NCBI GenBank assembly: GCA_029258955.1
Contig: JAPDJT010000001.1
Span: 1-64,000 of the forward strand
Direction of reading: 5' to 3'
DNA: 64,000 nt
From: Thermoplasmatota archaeon
GTDB lineage: Archaea; Thermoplasmatota; E2; UBA202; JdFR-43
Part shown: piece after piece, positions 50,963 through 59,925 of the stretch
Position numbering within the stretch: position 1 is the stretch's first letter
How the letters are laid out: each line of letters starts with the position of its first letter
Notes under the pieces: model-generated
The model's database searches: none
Told to the model about the DNA's origin: nothing
Seen by the model: the letters and a program-made list of their open reading frames with translations, nothing else
Made by a program: the position numbers and the translations under genes

Positions 50963-51771
50963 TTATTGCTGTAGCATCTGGCAAAGGAGGCGTTGGAAAA
51001 ACAACTGTAGCTGTTAATTTGGCTTTAGCTAACAATGGTATTATATACGATTGTGATGTTGAAGAGCCAAATGCAAATGTGTTTATAAAGGCCAAGCTGG
51101 AAAAAATTGATGATGTTTATTTAATGAATCCTGAATTCAATTTAGAAACATGCAAATTCTGCAAGAAATGTGCAGAATTTTGCAAATATAATGCTATAGC
51201 TGTTTTACCTTCTGATATTCTATTTTTTAAAGAACTTTGCTCTGGGTGTGGAGGATGCAAAATTGTTTGTCCTTATGACGCCATTGAAGAAGGAAAAAGA
51301 AAAATTGGAGAGATTTATTATGGAAAAAATGAAATAGAAATCTATCAAGGTTTGCTTAACATTGGAGAGGCAAGAGCAACTCCTGTTATAACAAAGCTTA
51401 AAAAATATGTAAAAAAAGATGGCATATCAATTTTAGATGCTCCCCCCGGCAATGCATGTCCAGCTATAGAAACTATGCATCATTCCGATTTCGTTATTCT
51501 TGTTACTGAACCAACTCCTTTTGGATTGCACGATTTGAAAATTGCTGTAGAAATAGTAAAAAAGCTAAACATTCCTCATGGTGTTATAATAAATAAATAC
51601 GGGCTTGGCGATAAAAGTGTTGAAGAATTTTGCAAGGAGGAAGGAATAGAGATTTTAATGAAAATTCCTTATAGCAAGGAAATTGCTGAGCTATATTCTA
51701 AAGGAATAGCGTTAGCAAAGGAAAAAGAATGGGAGAAAAAATTTGTGGAGTTATATGAGGCAATAAAATGA
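50959..51771 (+). CDS. MinD/Mrp-type P-loop ATPase with inserted ferredoxin domain, copy 1
   Basis: 270 residues. The deviant Walker A is ASGKGGVGKTTVAVNL (residues ~5-20). An inserted 2x[4Fe-4S] domain follows (CKFCKKCAEFCKYNAI and CSGCGGCKIVCPYDAI, ~65-112). Then LDAPPGNACPAIETMHHSDF carries the family's APPG and a conserved Cys. This COG1149 family is related to Nbp35/ApbC Fe-S carriers. With its partner at 52517 it probably forms a pair that moves clusters or electrons in an ATP-dependent way. Confidence 0.92.
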   Translation: MIIAVASGKGGVGKTTVAVNLALANNGIIYDCDVEEPNANVFIKAKLEKIDDVYLMNPEFNLETCKFCKKCAEFCKYNAIAVLPSDILFFKELCSGCGGCKIVCPYDAIEEGKRKIGEIYYGKNEIEIYQGLLNIGEARATPVITKLKKYVKKDGISILDAPPGNACPAIETMHHSDFVILVTEPTPFGLHDLKIAVEIVKKLNIPHGVIINKYGLGDKSVEEFCKEEGIEILMKIPYSKEIAELYSKGIALAKEKEWEKKFVELYEAIK

Positions 51772-52520
51772 TTGTTTATGGCCCTGTTGCTTCATGGAGG
51801 TTAGGCAAATCATTGGGCATTGATTTGATTAGTCGCCAAAAAACATGCTCTTTTGATTGTGTTTATTGCCAACTAGGAAAAACAGTGCATAAAATAGCAG
51901 AGAGAAGAATATTTGTAGATGATAATGTTGCAAAAAATGAATTAGATAAATTTCCTTGGAATAATGTTGCTGTTGATGTTATAACTTTTTCTGGAATGGG
52001 AGAACCAACTTTGGCAAAGAATTTAGGCAATGTAGCAAGATATGCTAAAAAATTTGGCAAGCCTATTGCCATACTAACTAACTCGTCATTATTTAGCTAT
52101 GAAGATGTTCAAAAGGATTTGGAAAATGTAGACTGGATTATAGCAAAGCTTGATGCTCCAGATGATAAAATTTTTAAAAAAATAAATAGACCTCATGAAA
52201 AAATAAAATTTGATGAAATGGTTGATTACATGAAAGAAATTGCAAGTAAAGTAAAAAAATTTTCATTACAAATGATGTTCATTGAGGAAAATAAAAATTA
52301 TGCTGAGGAAATGGCTTCTTTAGCTAAAGAAATTAAAGCAGATGAGATCCAAATAAATACACCATTAAGAAAATCTCCTGTTGCTCCTTTATCTAAAGAG
52401 GAATTGTTTGAAATAGAAGGAGCATTTTCTGGGCTAAATACAATAAATGTTTATTCTTCGCCGAAGCCGGAAGTAAAGCCATTAAATTATGAAGAAGTAA
52501 AAAGGAGGCGCCCAGAATGA
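51768..52520 (+). CDS. Radical SAM protein (COG0731-like)
   Basis: 250 residues. Opening VYGPVASWRLGKSLGIDLIS, then the radical-SAM motif CSFDCVYCQLG (CxxxCxxC), the GGE-like SGMGEPT loop, and NINTPLR-type C-terminal strand (QINTPLRKSP). The family is of Fe-S oxidoreductases of unknown reaction, related in sequence to TYW1-like enzymes. Sandwiched between the two MinD/Mrp genes with ATGA overlaps, it probably modifies a substrate or protein of this pathway. Confidence 0.88.
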   Translation: MIVYGPVASWRLGKSLGIDLISRQKTCSFDCVYCQLGKTVHKIAERRIFVDDNVAKNELDKFPWNNVAVDVITFSGMGEPTLAKNLGNVARYAKKFGKPIAILTNSSLFSYEDVQKDLENVDWIIAKLDAPDDKIFKKINRPHEKIKFDEMVDYMKEIASKVKKFSLQMMFIEENKNYAEEMASLAKEIKADEIQINTPLRKSPVAPLSKEELFEIEGAFSGLNTINVYSSPKPEVKPLNYEEVKRRRPE

Positions 52521-53362
52521 AGCAAATTGCAATAGCTAGCGGAAAAGGGGGCGTTGGAAAAACAAGCTTAGTTGCTTCTTTTGCAAGTTTTGCTAATGCT
52601 GTTGTAGCTGATTGCGATGTTGATGCCCCAAATTTACATTTAATTTTCAAGCCAGAAATAGAAGAGAAAATACCTTTTGAAGGAATGGAAGTAGCTGAGA
52701 TAAGCGAGGAAAAATGCATAAAATGTGGAGCTTGCGAAGGAGCTTGTAGATTCGAGGCAATAGAGAATTTTAAAGTTATAGAAGAGAAATGCGAAGGGTG
52801 TAGCGTTTGCCAACTTGTTTGTCCTGTAAATGCCATCGAAATGAAAAAGAGGATAAGTGGGCATATTTATGTTGGAAATACAAGATTTGGAAAATTTGTT
52901 TATGGTTTATTGAAGCCTGGCGAAGAAGCATCTGGCAAATTAGTTACTCAAGTTAGAAGGGCGGCGGAGGAAATTGCTAAAAAAGATGGAAAAGAACTTA
53001 TTCTTATAGATGCTCCCCCTGGCATAGGATGCCCAGTTATAGCTTCTATAGGCAATACAAATTTAGTTGTTATAGTTACTGAGCCAACAATGCCAGCTAT
53101 TCATGATATGAAAAGAGTGCTTAGTGTGGCAGAGCATTTTAAAGTTAAAGCTGTAGTGGTAATAAATAAGTATGATATAAATGAAGAAATGGGAAGAAAA
53201 ATTGAAGCGTTTTGTAATGAGAATGGAATCGAAATAGTTGGTAAAATTCCATTTGATAAAAAATTTGTTGAAGCAATGATTAATGAAAAAAATATTGTTG
53301 AGTATGATGATAAGTTAGCAGAATTAATGGAAGAAATATGGAATGAAATAAAGATAAAATGA
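52517..53362 (+). CDS. MinD/Mrp-type P-loop ATPase with inserted ferredoxin domain, copy 2
   Basis: 281 residues, paralogue of 50959. Walker A ASGKGGVGKTSLVASF, cluster motifs CIKCGACEGACRFEAI and CEGCSVCQLVCPVNAI, switch DAPPGIGCPVIASIG. The pair flanks a radical SAM gene. Coupled by ATGA to both neighbours. Confidence 0.92.
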   Translation: MKQIAIASGKGGVGKTSLVASFASFANAVVADCDVDAPNLHLIFKPEIEEKIPFEGMEVAEISEEKCIKCGACEGACRFEAIENFKVIEEKCEGCSVCQLVCPVNAIEMKKRISGHIYVGNTRFGKFVYGLLKPGEEASGKLVTQVRRAAEEIAKKDGKELILIDAPPGIGCPVIASIGNTNLVVIVTEPTMPAIHDMKRVLSVAEHFKVKAVVVINKYDINEEMGRKIEAFCNENGIEIVGKIPFDKKFVEAMINEKNIVEYDDKLAELMEEIWNEIKIK

Positions 53363-54582
53363 ATGTAGCATTTGAAAAAAGCTTGCGAATATCTGTTCTT
53401 GCAGGATTTATAACTTTATTTCTTGCTTTATTTAAAGGTGTGGTTGGCTATCTTACGAATTCTTTTTTACTTATATCAGATGCTATTCATTCTGCTTCAG
53501 ATTTATTAGTCATTTTCACTGCATCAATAGGGATAAAAATTGCTTCAAAAACACCAGATGAAAGATTTCCTTATGGATATTATAAGGCAGAAAATCTGGC
53601 AACTTTGTTTATTTCATTTCTAATTATTTTTGCTGGCTATGAGGTTGCTATTGAAGGATATAAAAAATTGTACTATCTACCGTCATTAAGACTGCCATAT
53701 TTAGCTTTATTTACTACGCTTATCTCTATAATTATTTCTTATTGGATTGCCATTCATCTATGTAGGATTGGAAGAGAAAACAGGATGCAATCTTTAATTG
53801 CTGTTGGACATGAACGCAAAATAGATGCCTTGTCATCTGTTTTTGTCTTCATTGGAATAATTTTAGATTATTTTAACTTCAGATATGTTGAAGGAATTTT
53901 TAGCATAGGGATAGCGATTTTGATTTTCAAAATAGGTGTAGAAAGCTTAAAGGATTCAATTTATGCATTAATGGATTATGCTCCCAAAGAGGCAAAAAAG
54001 AAAATTGTTGATTTGCTTAAGAAGCAAAAAGATATAGAAGGATTTAATGAAATCAAGTTGAGAAGATCCGGTCCATTTTTATTTGGAGAAGCAAAAGTAT
54101 TTGTGAAAAAAGGCTTGGATATAAGCAAAGCTCATGAAATAGCAGATAGAATAGAAAAGGAAGTAAAAGATAGGCTTAGAGATATTGATTCATTTGTTAT
54201 ACATGTAGAGCCACATAAAGCAAAGATTGTTAGAGTTGCTATTCCTATAGATAATGGAAAAATATCTGAACATTTTGGAAGAGCTCAAAAATTTTTGCTA
54301 TTGACAGTGGATAGAGAAAATAAGAGGATAGTTAAAAAGGACGAAATAAAAAATCCTTATTTTAAAAAGAGAATTAGAGCTGGTTTAGCTTGTGCTAAGC
54401 TTTTAGTTAACAAAGGAATAGATGTTTTAATAACAAAGGAAATAGGAGAAATTGCATATCATATGTTAAGTGATGAAGGCATAGAAATTTATTCAGCTAA
54501 GGGTGATCTTGACGAAACAATAAAAGATTTTATTGAAGAAAAGTTGGAGAAAATGGAAAAACCAACAAAGGTGAAAGAATGA
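53359..54582 (+). CDS. Cation diffusion facilitator fused to a NifX domain
   Basis: 407 residues. Residues ~1-205 are a six-helix CDF transporter with metal sites (SDAIHSASDLLVIF in TM2; GHERKIDALSS in TM5). Residues ~205-285 are the cytosolic CDF domain (ALMDYAPKEAKKKIVDLLKK, ending IDSFVIHVEPHK). Residues ~290-390 are a NifX fold (VRVAIPIDNGKISEHFGRAQ, LLVNKGIDVLITKEIGEIAY). Substrate metal (Fe, Zn or Mn) not assignable. The fusion physically links metal export or import to the cluster-binding module used elsewhere in the operon. Confidence 0.9.
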   Translation: MNVAFEKSLRISVLAGFITLFLALFKGVVGYLTNSFLLISDAIHSASDLLVIFTASIGIKIASKTPDERFPYGYYKAENLATLFISFLIIFAGYEVAIEGYKKLYYLPSLRLPYLALFTTLISIIISYWIAIHLCRIGRENRMQSLIAVGHERKIDALSSVFVFIGIILDYFNFRYVEGIFSIGIAILIFKIGVESLKDSIYALMDYAPKEAKKKIVDLLKKQKDIEGFNEIKLRRSGPFLFGEAKVFVKKGLDISKAHEIADRIEKEVKDRLRDIDSFVIHVEPHKAKIVRVAIPIDNGKISEHFGRAQKFLLLTVDRENKRIVKKDEIKNPYFKKRIRAGLACAKLLVNKGIDVLITKEIGEIAYHMLSDEGIEIYSAKGDLDETIKDFIEEKLEKMEKPTKVKE

Positions 54583-55175
54583 AGGTAAAAATTGTTTATG
54601 ATAATAAGGCTCTGCCTGGCTTTAAATCGGCATGGGGCTTTTCCTGCTTTATTGAGCATAACATAAATTTGCTTTTTGATACTGGCTGGAGATATAGCAT
54701 ATTGAAATATAATATGGAAAAGTTAGGAATAAGTTTAGATAATATAGATGCTATTTTCATATCTCACAGCCACTGGGACCATGCTGGAGGGCTAAAAAAA
54801 TTGGGATTCAAAGGAAAGATATACGTTCCTCCTTCATCAAATTTAAAAGGAATAAAAGTGGAAAAAGGGGAATTTCTGCCAAATTTCATTTCAACAGGAG
54901 AAATAAATGGTGAGCAATCTTTAATTGTTAGAAATGGGGATAAACTCGTAATATTTACTGGATGTAGCCATAATGGCTTAAAAAATGTAATAAGAATAGC
55001 CGAGGAATATGGTGAAATATACGGAATAATAGGTGGATTTCATGATTTTAAGGAAATTGATTTACTTAAAAATTATAAGCTGGTAATGCCATGCCATTGC
55101 ACAAAGCTAAAGAAACAAATAGAATCTTTTCCAAATGCTATAGAATGTATGGCAGGAAAAATAGTGGAAATATGA
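54579..55175 (+). CDS. Metallo-beta-lactamase fold hydrolase (COG1237-like)
   Basis: 198 residues. Metal motif SHSHWDHAGGLKKLG, preceded by LLFDTGWRYSILKYNMEKLG, with later HNGLKNV, GGFHDF and MPCHCTKL ligands. The COG1237 branch includes dihydropterin-ribofuranosyl-aminobenzene-phosphate synthase-like proteins; the protein is shorter than those, so the substrate is unknown. Coupled by ATGA to the CDF-NifX gene and to the methyltransferase. Confidence 0.86.
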   Translation: MKVKIVYDNKALPGFKSAWGFSCFIEHNINLLFDTGWRYSILKYNMEKLGISLDNIDAIFISHSHWDHAGGLKKLGFKGKIYVPPSSNLKGIKVEKGEFLPNFISTGEINGEQSLIVRNGDKLVIFTGCSHNGLKNVIRIAEEYGEIYGIIGGFHDFKEIDLLKNYKLVMPCHCTKLKKQIESFPNAIECMAGKIVEI

Positions 55176-55744
55176 AATATGATGATTTCTTTTTCTCGCC
55201 ATTAGGCAAGAAAATTCTGGAGGCGGAGGCAAAATTTATTGCAAATCATGCAGAAGGAATTGCATTAAGCATAGGATGTGGGACAGGAATAATAGAGGAA
55301 AAAGTGGAAAAGATATCTAAGGCAGAAATAATAGGGATTGAAATTGATGATGAAATGCTTTCAATTGCTAAGGGGAGAATAAGCATTATTAAAGCCAATG
55401 CTATGGCTTTACCATTCAAAAATTCTTCCATTGATACTATAATCTTCGTAACATCTTTGGAATTTATTGAAGATTACAAAAAAGCTATAGATGAAGCATA
55501 TAGAGTTTTAAAAAAGGGTGGCAAACTTGTTGCCATATTACTCAATACCTCTTCACCTTATTTTAAACAAAGATATGGAAAGGGAGGGTATATAAGAAAA
55601 AACATAAAACATCTAGATATTGATGCTATACTCAATTTTATGAAAATGCATTTTAAGCTTAAGGTAAAAGGATTATTTGAAATCAAAGATAAAGAATTAT
55701 TATTTCCAGGAAAGAGTGTATATGGAGTGGTAGGAATTAAATGA
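55172..55744 (+). CDS. SAM-dependent methyltransferase, UbiE/type-11 like
   Basis: 190 residues. SAM motif I in ALSIGCGTGIIEEKVEKISK, acidic motif IGIEIDDEMLSIAKGRI, motif FVTSLEFIEDYKKAIDEAYR then VLKKGGKLVAILLN. A generic class I small-molecule methyltransferase. The start at 55172 is set by ATGA overlap with the hydrolase gene; the longer frame lies inside that gene. Last gene of the coupled operon. Confidence 0.85.
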   Translation: MKYDDFFFSPLGKKILEAEAKFIANHAEGIALSIGCGTGIIEEKVEKISKAEIIGIEIDDEMLSIAKGRISIIKANAMALPFKNSSIDTIIFVTSLEFIEDYKKAIDEAYRVLKKGGKLVAILLNTSSPYFKQRYGKGGYIRKNIKHLDIDAILNFMKMHFKLKVKGLFEIKDKELLFPGKSVYGVVGIK

Positions 55745-55772
55745 ATTATAGGAAAAAATTAAGGAGGAAGCT

Positions 55773-56819
55773 TTGCTTATTTCTCTTCTTATCCTCTTAT
55801 TCATTTTATCATTAATGTCACCTTATCAAATTAAGGAATATCCTTATTTTGTTCATTGGAAAACTATTGCTATTTTAGCTGGCTTGCTTCTAATTTCAAC
55901 TGGATTGAAAGAAAGTGGTTTATTGCATATGTTTTCAGAAAAAATTCTTTCCCATATGAACACGGAAAGAAAGCTTGCTTTCTTTTTAATTCTCCTCACC
56001 GCCTTCTTCTCCTCTTTTTTAACAAATGATGTTGCTCTTTTTGTTGTTGTGCCTTTGACGCTTGGAATGCAAAATTTGTTAAACAGAGATGTTTCAAAAT
56101 TAATTATTTTTGAAGCTATCTCTGCAAATGTTGGTTCTTCATTAACACCCATAGGCAACCCACAGAATATTTTCATATGGCAAAAATGGGGTATTTCTTT
56201 TTTATCTTTCATCATAAAACTTTTCCCTCTTATTTCTATTTTACTTCCTCTGCTTTTCATGTTTACATTTATCTCATTTAAAAATACAAAGTTGGAAAAG
56301 CAGAGGAAGCAGGCACATATAGAAAAATTTCTTGCAATATCTTCTTTTCTTTTCTTAATAACATATCTTATTTTCCTACAAATTAACTATATTTTTTATT
56401 TACTACCCATCTTCTTTCTCTTCTATCTCATTCTTTTTCCATCAGTCATTAAAAATACAGATTGGCTCCTCTTATTCCTTTTTATTCTAATTTTCGTTGA
56501 CTTTCAATGTGTTTCAAATCTCTGGTTAATAAAGCAAATTATGCAGAAGATTAGCATAAATCATTTCTTGCTTTCTGCTTTTCTTTCTCAATTCATGAGC
56601 AATGTTCCTGCAACTATTTTCATTTCAAATTTTTCTAATGATTGGCTTAAAATTGCATATGGTGTAAATGTTGGAGGAAATGGATTCATATTTGCATCTT
56701 TGGCAAATATTATTGCTTTAAGGCTAAGTAATAAACAAATTTTTATTGAATTCCACAAGTACTCCATTCCATTCTTCATAATAAGCTTAAGCATTGTTTA
56801 TCTTATATTGATCTGCTAA
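55773..56819 (+). CDS. ArsB/NhaD-type permease
   Basis: 348 residues, about ten membrane helices. Two pseudo-repeats with SSFLTNDVALFVVVPLTLGM and SQFMSNVPATIFISNF, and NVGSSLTPIGNPQNIFIW, the signature of the CitMHS/ArsB/NhaD ion-transporter superfamily. It could carry an anion (arsenite, citrate) or exchange Na+/H+; not separable here. The start is TTG at 55773, supported by a strong SD (AAGGAGG) 7 nt upstream. It lies 28 bp after the methyltransferase. Confidence 0.85.
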   Translation: MLISLLILLFILSLMSPYQIKEYPYFVHWKTIAILAGLLLISTGLKESGLLHMFSEKILSHMNTERKLAFFLILLTAFFSSFLTNDVALFVVVPLTLGMQNLLNRDVSKLIIFEAISANVGSSLTPIGNPQNIFIWQKWGISFLSFIIKLFPLISILLPLLFMFTFISFKNTKLEKQRKQAHIEKFLAISSFLFLITYLIFLQINYIFYLLPIFFLFYLILFPSVIKNTDWLLLFLFILIFVDFQCVSNLWLIKQIMQKISINHFLLSAFLSQFMSNVPATIFISNFSNDWLKIAYGVNVGGNGFIFASLANIIALRLSNKQIFIEFHKYSIPFFIISLSIVYLILIC

Positions 56820-56891
56820 GCTATTATTAGAGCATTAAAAAACCCATGAAGAGAATTATTGCATGGTATTCTCTTTCATTTTTTCTTCAAT

Positions 56892-56900
56892 CTTTTTATA
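56892..56900 (+). promoter_or_regulatory. TATA box of the HDAC-like gene
   Basis: CTTTTTATA centred 25 nt before ATG 56921, which selects that start over the longer frame from 56846. Confidence 0.5.
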
Positions 56901-56920
56901 GGCAATTCTATTTTTCATTT

Positions 56921-57904
56921 ATGACTTTCATCATATATTCGGATGATTATCTCCTACACGACAATCCAAATCATCCAGAAAATGCAAATAGATTAAAAGC
57001 AATAATAGATTTCCTTAAAAAAACGCCATTTTATGAAAAGTTAGAGTTTATTAAGCCAGAAAAAGCTAATGAGGAGGAAATTGCAAAGGTTCATAGCATA
57101 GATATGATTGAGGAGGCAAAAAATATAGGATGGCTTGACATGGACACATACACAAATGAATATTCATATGAAATTGCCAAGCTAGCTGTTGGGGGCGTCA
57201 TTAAAGCATGCAAACTTATTATGGAGAGAGGAGGTAATGCTTTCTGTTTAATCCGTCCTCCTGGACATCATGCTACAAGTAAAAAGTCAATGGGTTTTTG
57301 CATTTTTAACAATGTTGCCATAGCTTCGAATTTTTTGGCAGAGAAAGGGTATAAAATACTGATTTTTGACCATGATGTTCATCATGGAAATGGTACTCAG
57401 GAAATATTTTATTCAAGAAATGATGTGCTTTATCAATCAATCCATTTATATCCTCATTATCCAATGACTGGATTAATAAATGAAGTTGGATGGAAAGAAG
57501 GAGAAGGATATACAGTAAATGCTCCTCTCCCCCATGGGGCTGGTGAAGAGTGTATTGAGAATCTTTTACAGGAAATTTTTATTCCTATTGCAGAAGAATT
57601 CTCCCCGGATTTCATTTTAATTTCTGCAGGATTTGACAGTCATCATGCAGATTATTTGGGAGGGATGAAACTAACAGTAAATTTCTTTGGAAAGGTTATA
57701 GAGTATTTTAAAGAGGTGCAAAATAAAATAATTTGTTGCCTTGAAGGAGGGTATAATTTGGAGTATTTGCCAAAATGTGTTGCAAAAGAAATAAGCCATT
57801 TAATTGGCAACCCAATGAATTTTGATGATGAAGCGAAGGGGAAAGATTGCAACGATGTTCTGCAGGGATTAAAGAAAAAAATGAGGGAGTACTGGAAAGT
57901 ATGA
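56921..57904 (+). CDS. Histone deacetylase-family (acetylpolyamine/acetoin-type) zinc hydrolase
   Basis: About 327 residues. HDAC motifs: HPENANRLKAIIDFL, CLIRPPGHHATSKKSMGFCI, the zinc motif IFDHDVHHGNGTQEIFY, SAGFDSHHADYLGG and CLEGGYNLEYL. In archaea such proteins deacetylate proteins (for example Alba-like), polyamines or other acetyl compounds; substrate unknown. ATG 56921 gives the normal family N-terminus (MTFIIYSDDYLLHDNPNHPE). The stop overlaps DUF1614 (ATGA). Confidence 0.92.
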   Translation: MTFIIYSDDYLLHDNPNHPENANRLKAIIDFLKKTPFYEKLEFIKPEKANEEEIAKVHSIDMIEEAKNIGWLDMDTYTNEYSYEIAKLAVGGVIKACKLIMERGGNAFCLIRPPGHHATSKKSMGFCIFNNVAIASNFLAEKGYKILIFDHDVHHGNGTQEIFYSRNDVLYQSIHLYPHYPMTGLINEVGWKEGEGYTVNAPLPHGAGEECIENLLQEIFIPIAEEFSPDFILISAGFDSHHADYLGGMKLTVNFFGKVIEYFKEVQNKIICCLEGGYNLEYLPKCVAKEISHLIGNPMNFDDEAKGKDCNDVLQGLKKKMREYWKV

Positions 57905-58575
57905 GGGATTATGTTTTTATTCCATATGCATTTTCATTCTTCTTTTTCTTCTTTATTTTAATTTTCTCTTTATTCTTTTTATTTATGTTTGGCATTCCTT
58001 TAGCTTTTTATAAACTGGGGATTCCTCCTTTCATAGCATATTTGCTTCTTTTTCTTTCCTTAATAGGAAGTGCAGTAAATATTCCAATAAGAGAAATGGA
58101 GGGAAAAGAAATAGAATATGCAGAGATAAGCTTTTGGGGAATAAGATATAGAATCCCTTATGTGAGGAAAACTGTTATAGCAATAAATTTTGGAGGAGCA
58201 GTTATTCCAATAGCTATTTCATCCTATGAGATTTTAAGAGTAGCATCAGCAGGGAATGTCTCGTTACTCATGAAAATATTTTTAGCAGTCTTCATTTCAT
58301 CAATAATTTTTCATTTCTTTGCTAAGCCCGTTAAAGGAATAGGAGTAGCAATGCCAGCTTTAATTCCTCCCATAATCTCTGCCATACTCGGCATATCCTT
58401 AGGGGACAATCCAGCTATGATTGCTTACATTTCTGGCACAATTGGAACATTAATAGGAGCAGACTTGTTAAATCTTCATAAAATAAAGGGCTTTGGAGGC
58501 GTTGCCAGCATAGGAGGAGCTGGCACATTTGATGGTATCTTCCTTTCTGGCATAATAGCTGTATTGCTTGTTTAA
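57901..58575 (+). CDS. DUF1614 membrane protein
   Basis: About 224 residues, six to seven membrane helices: GSAVNIPIREMEG, then NFGGAVIPIAISSYEI, FFAKPVKGIGVAMPALIPPI and the end IKGFGGVASIGGAGTFDGIF match DUF1614. Function unknown; the repeated GxG-rich loops in membrane segments suggest a channel or transporter. Starts on the ATGA of the HDAC-family gene. Confidence 0.87.
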   Translation: MRDYVFIPYAFSFFFFFFILIFSLFFLFMFGIPLAFYKLGIPPFIAYLLLFLSLIGSAVNIPIREMEGKEIEYAEISFWGIRYRIPYVRKTVIAINFGGAVIPIAISSYEILRVASAGNVSLLMKIFLAVFISSIIFHFFAKPVKGIGVAMPALIPPIISAILGISLGDNPAMIAYISGTIGTLIGADLLNLHKIKGFGGVASIGGAGTFDGIFLSGIIAVLLV

Positions 58576-58598
58576 ATTGCTGATTTGCTAAGATCGAA

Positions 58599-58671
58599 AA
58601 TAAATGAAAAGGGTGTTATTATGGTAACTCTATGCAATATGCCGATGACAACCATTTCTTTCAATATATTT
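58599..58671 (+). repeat. Dispersed intergenic inverted repeat, copy 12
   Basis: AATAAATGAAAAGGGTGTTA, TATGGTAAC, ATGCAATATG and CCGATGACAACCATTTCTTT. It contains the cleanest version of the right-hand core CGATGACAACCATTTCTTTC. Confidence 0.65.
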
Positions 58672-58724
58672 ATCCTAGATTTGCTAATAAAGCATAAATA
58701 ATTCTTCATTTATGTAATGGGGAA

Positions 58725-59462
58725 ATGACTGTTGGAAGGGTTGGTAAAGAAATTTTGGAAGAAGCTGACTTCAATAAATTCAGGCAAGCATTAATTGAAG
58801 AATTAGTTAAAAAAATAAGCAGAGGAGGATGTTATGGAGCTGATATTAGACAAATTATAGAGGAAACTTTAAGGGAGGAGGAATTTGTAAATTTTGCAAA
58901 TAAATTGGCAAAAATTATTGAGAAAAGAACAAATATAAGTAAAGAGAGTTCAAATGAAGCTGCCTGTCAGCTTGTTGAAGAAGAAATTGCAGATGACATA
59001 AAAGGAATTTTACATGGTCAGCTTGAAGAAAGAAAAGGGAAGAGCAAGAAGGAAAAGGAAATAGATTTTATGGGAAGAGAATCTAAGTTATGGGACGAAA
59101 CAACAAAAAGATTTATTGGCAAAAAGCATGGTTTAAAAGATATTGCTTTAATTTTAAAAGAGCATCGCCTAATGAAAATCACAATTGTAACTGGTTTTAT
59201 TTTGCTAATAATCTCTGCTTTTCTTTTCAATTCCATCTATAAAGCAATTGTAGTTGGACTAACATTAACTATTTTTTCTGGAGATTCTTTACGCATTAAA
59301 TTGGCAAATGTGCTTGGCGGGCTTGGTGGCATACTGATTTTCTTTACTTCCATATCAATTTTATTACAATATGCTTTGCTCGAGGAAAGGAGAAGTATGG
59401 AGCTTAAAGAAATGGCAAGGGATTATCTTGAAAAGGCAAAAAGAAAGGAGAATTTTAATTGA
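58725..59462 (+). CDS. Unrecognised protein with C-terminal membrane helices
   Basis: 245 residues. The N-terminal ~145 are charged and helical (MTVGRVGKEILEEADFNKFR, NFANKLAKIIEKRTNIS), followed by three hydrophobic segments (~147-165, 170-185, 195-218; for example ITIVTGFILLIISAFLFN) and a basic tail (MARDYLEKAKRKENFN). No known family recognised. A CATAAATAA box lies 28 nt upstream of the ATG. It is followed by a broken GAF gene. Confidence 0.6.
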   Translation: MTVGRVGKEILEEADFNKFRQALIEELVKKISRGGCYGADIRQIIEETLREEEFVNFANKLAKIIEKRTNISKESSNEAACQLVEEEIADDIKGILHGQLEERKGKSKKEKEIDFMGRESKLWDETTKRFIGKKHGLKDIALILKEHRLMKITIVTGFILLIISAFLFNSIYKAIVVGLTLTIFSGDSLRIKLANVLGGLGGILIFFTSISILLQYALLEERRSMELKEMARDYLEKAKRKENFN

Positions 59463-59473
59463 TTTTTATATAT

Positions 59474-59906
59474 AGAAGAAATTTTGCAGGAGATAAGGAG
59501 GATTGTTAAAGAAAGGCAAAAGGAAAGAGAAGTTGTTAAAAATTTGTAAAATATTGCATAAAATTCTCATTATAACTGGTTTTATATTGCAGATAAGGAA
59601 AGGAAGGAATTGCATCTTTCCAGTTTTGTTGGAGAGCCTGCAGGACATAAAAGAATTCCATCTGGATGAGGAATTTGCGGGAGGGTAGCAGAGGAGCAGA
59701 AGACATTGGTAATACAAGATGTATTAAAAGAAGACAACTATTTGGCATGCAGTTTAAAAGTTAAGGCAGAGATTGTTGTACCTATATTTAAAAATGGAGA
59801 ATTTGTTGCAGAACTTGACATTGACTCTCATGAATTATCTCCATTTGGTAAAAAAGATAAAGAATTTCTTGAAAAAGTTGCAGAAATAGTTGCAGAAATT
59901 TTTTAA
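59474..59906 (+). pseudogene. Broken GAF-domain gene (free-methionine-sulfoxide-reductase-like)
   Basis: Fragments in successive frames make one GAF protein. IEEILQEIRRIVKERQKERE precedes a shift near 59540; KICKILHK precedes a second shift near 59570; then YNWFYIADKERKELHLSSFV, GEPAGHKRIPSG, an in-frame TGA, GICGRVAEEQKTLVIQDV, YLACSLKVKAEIVVPIFKNG and DIDSHELSPFGKKDKEFLEK to a normal end. The CG(R/K)VA, LxACxxxxxxEIVVP and DIDS segments match fRMsr-type GAF domains. Two shifts plus a stop indicate true decay rather than one read error. Confidence 0.65.
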
Positions 59907-59925
59907 TAATTACTCCCTTTAAATT

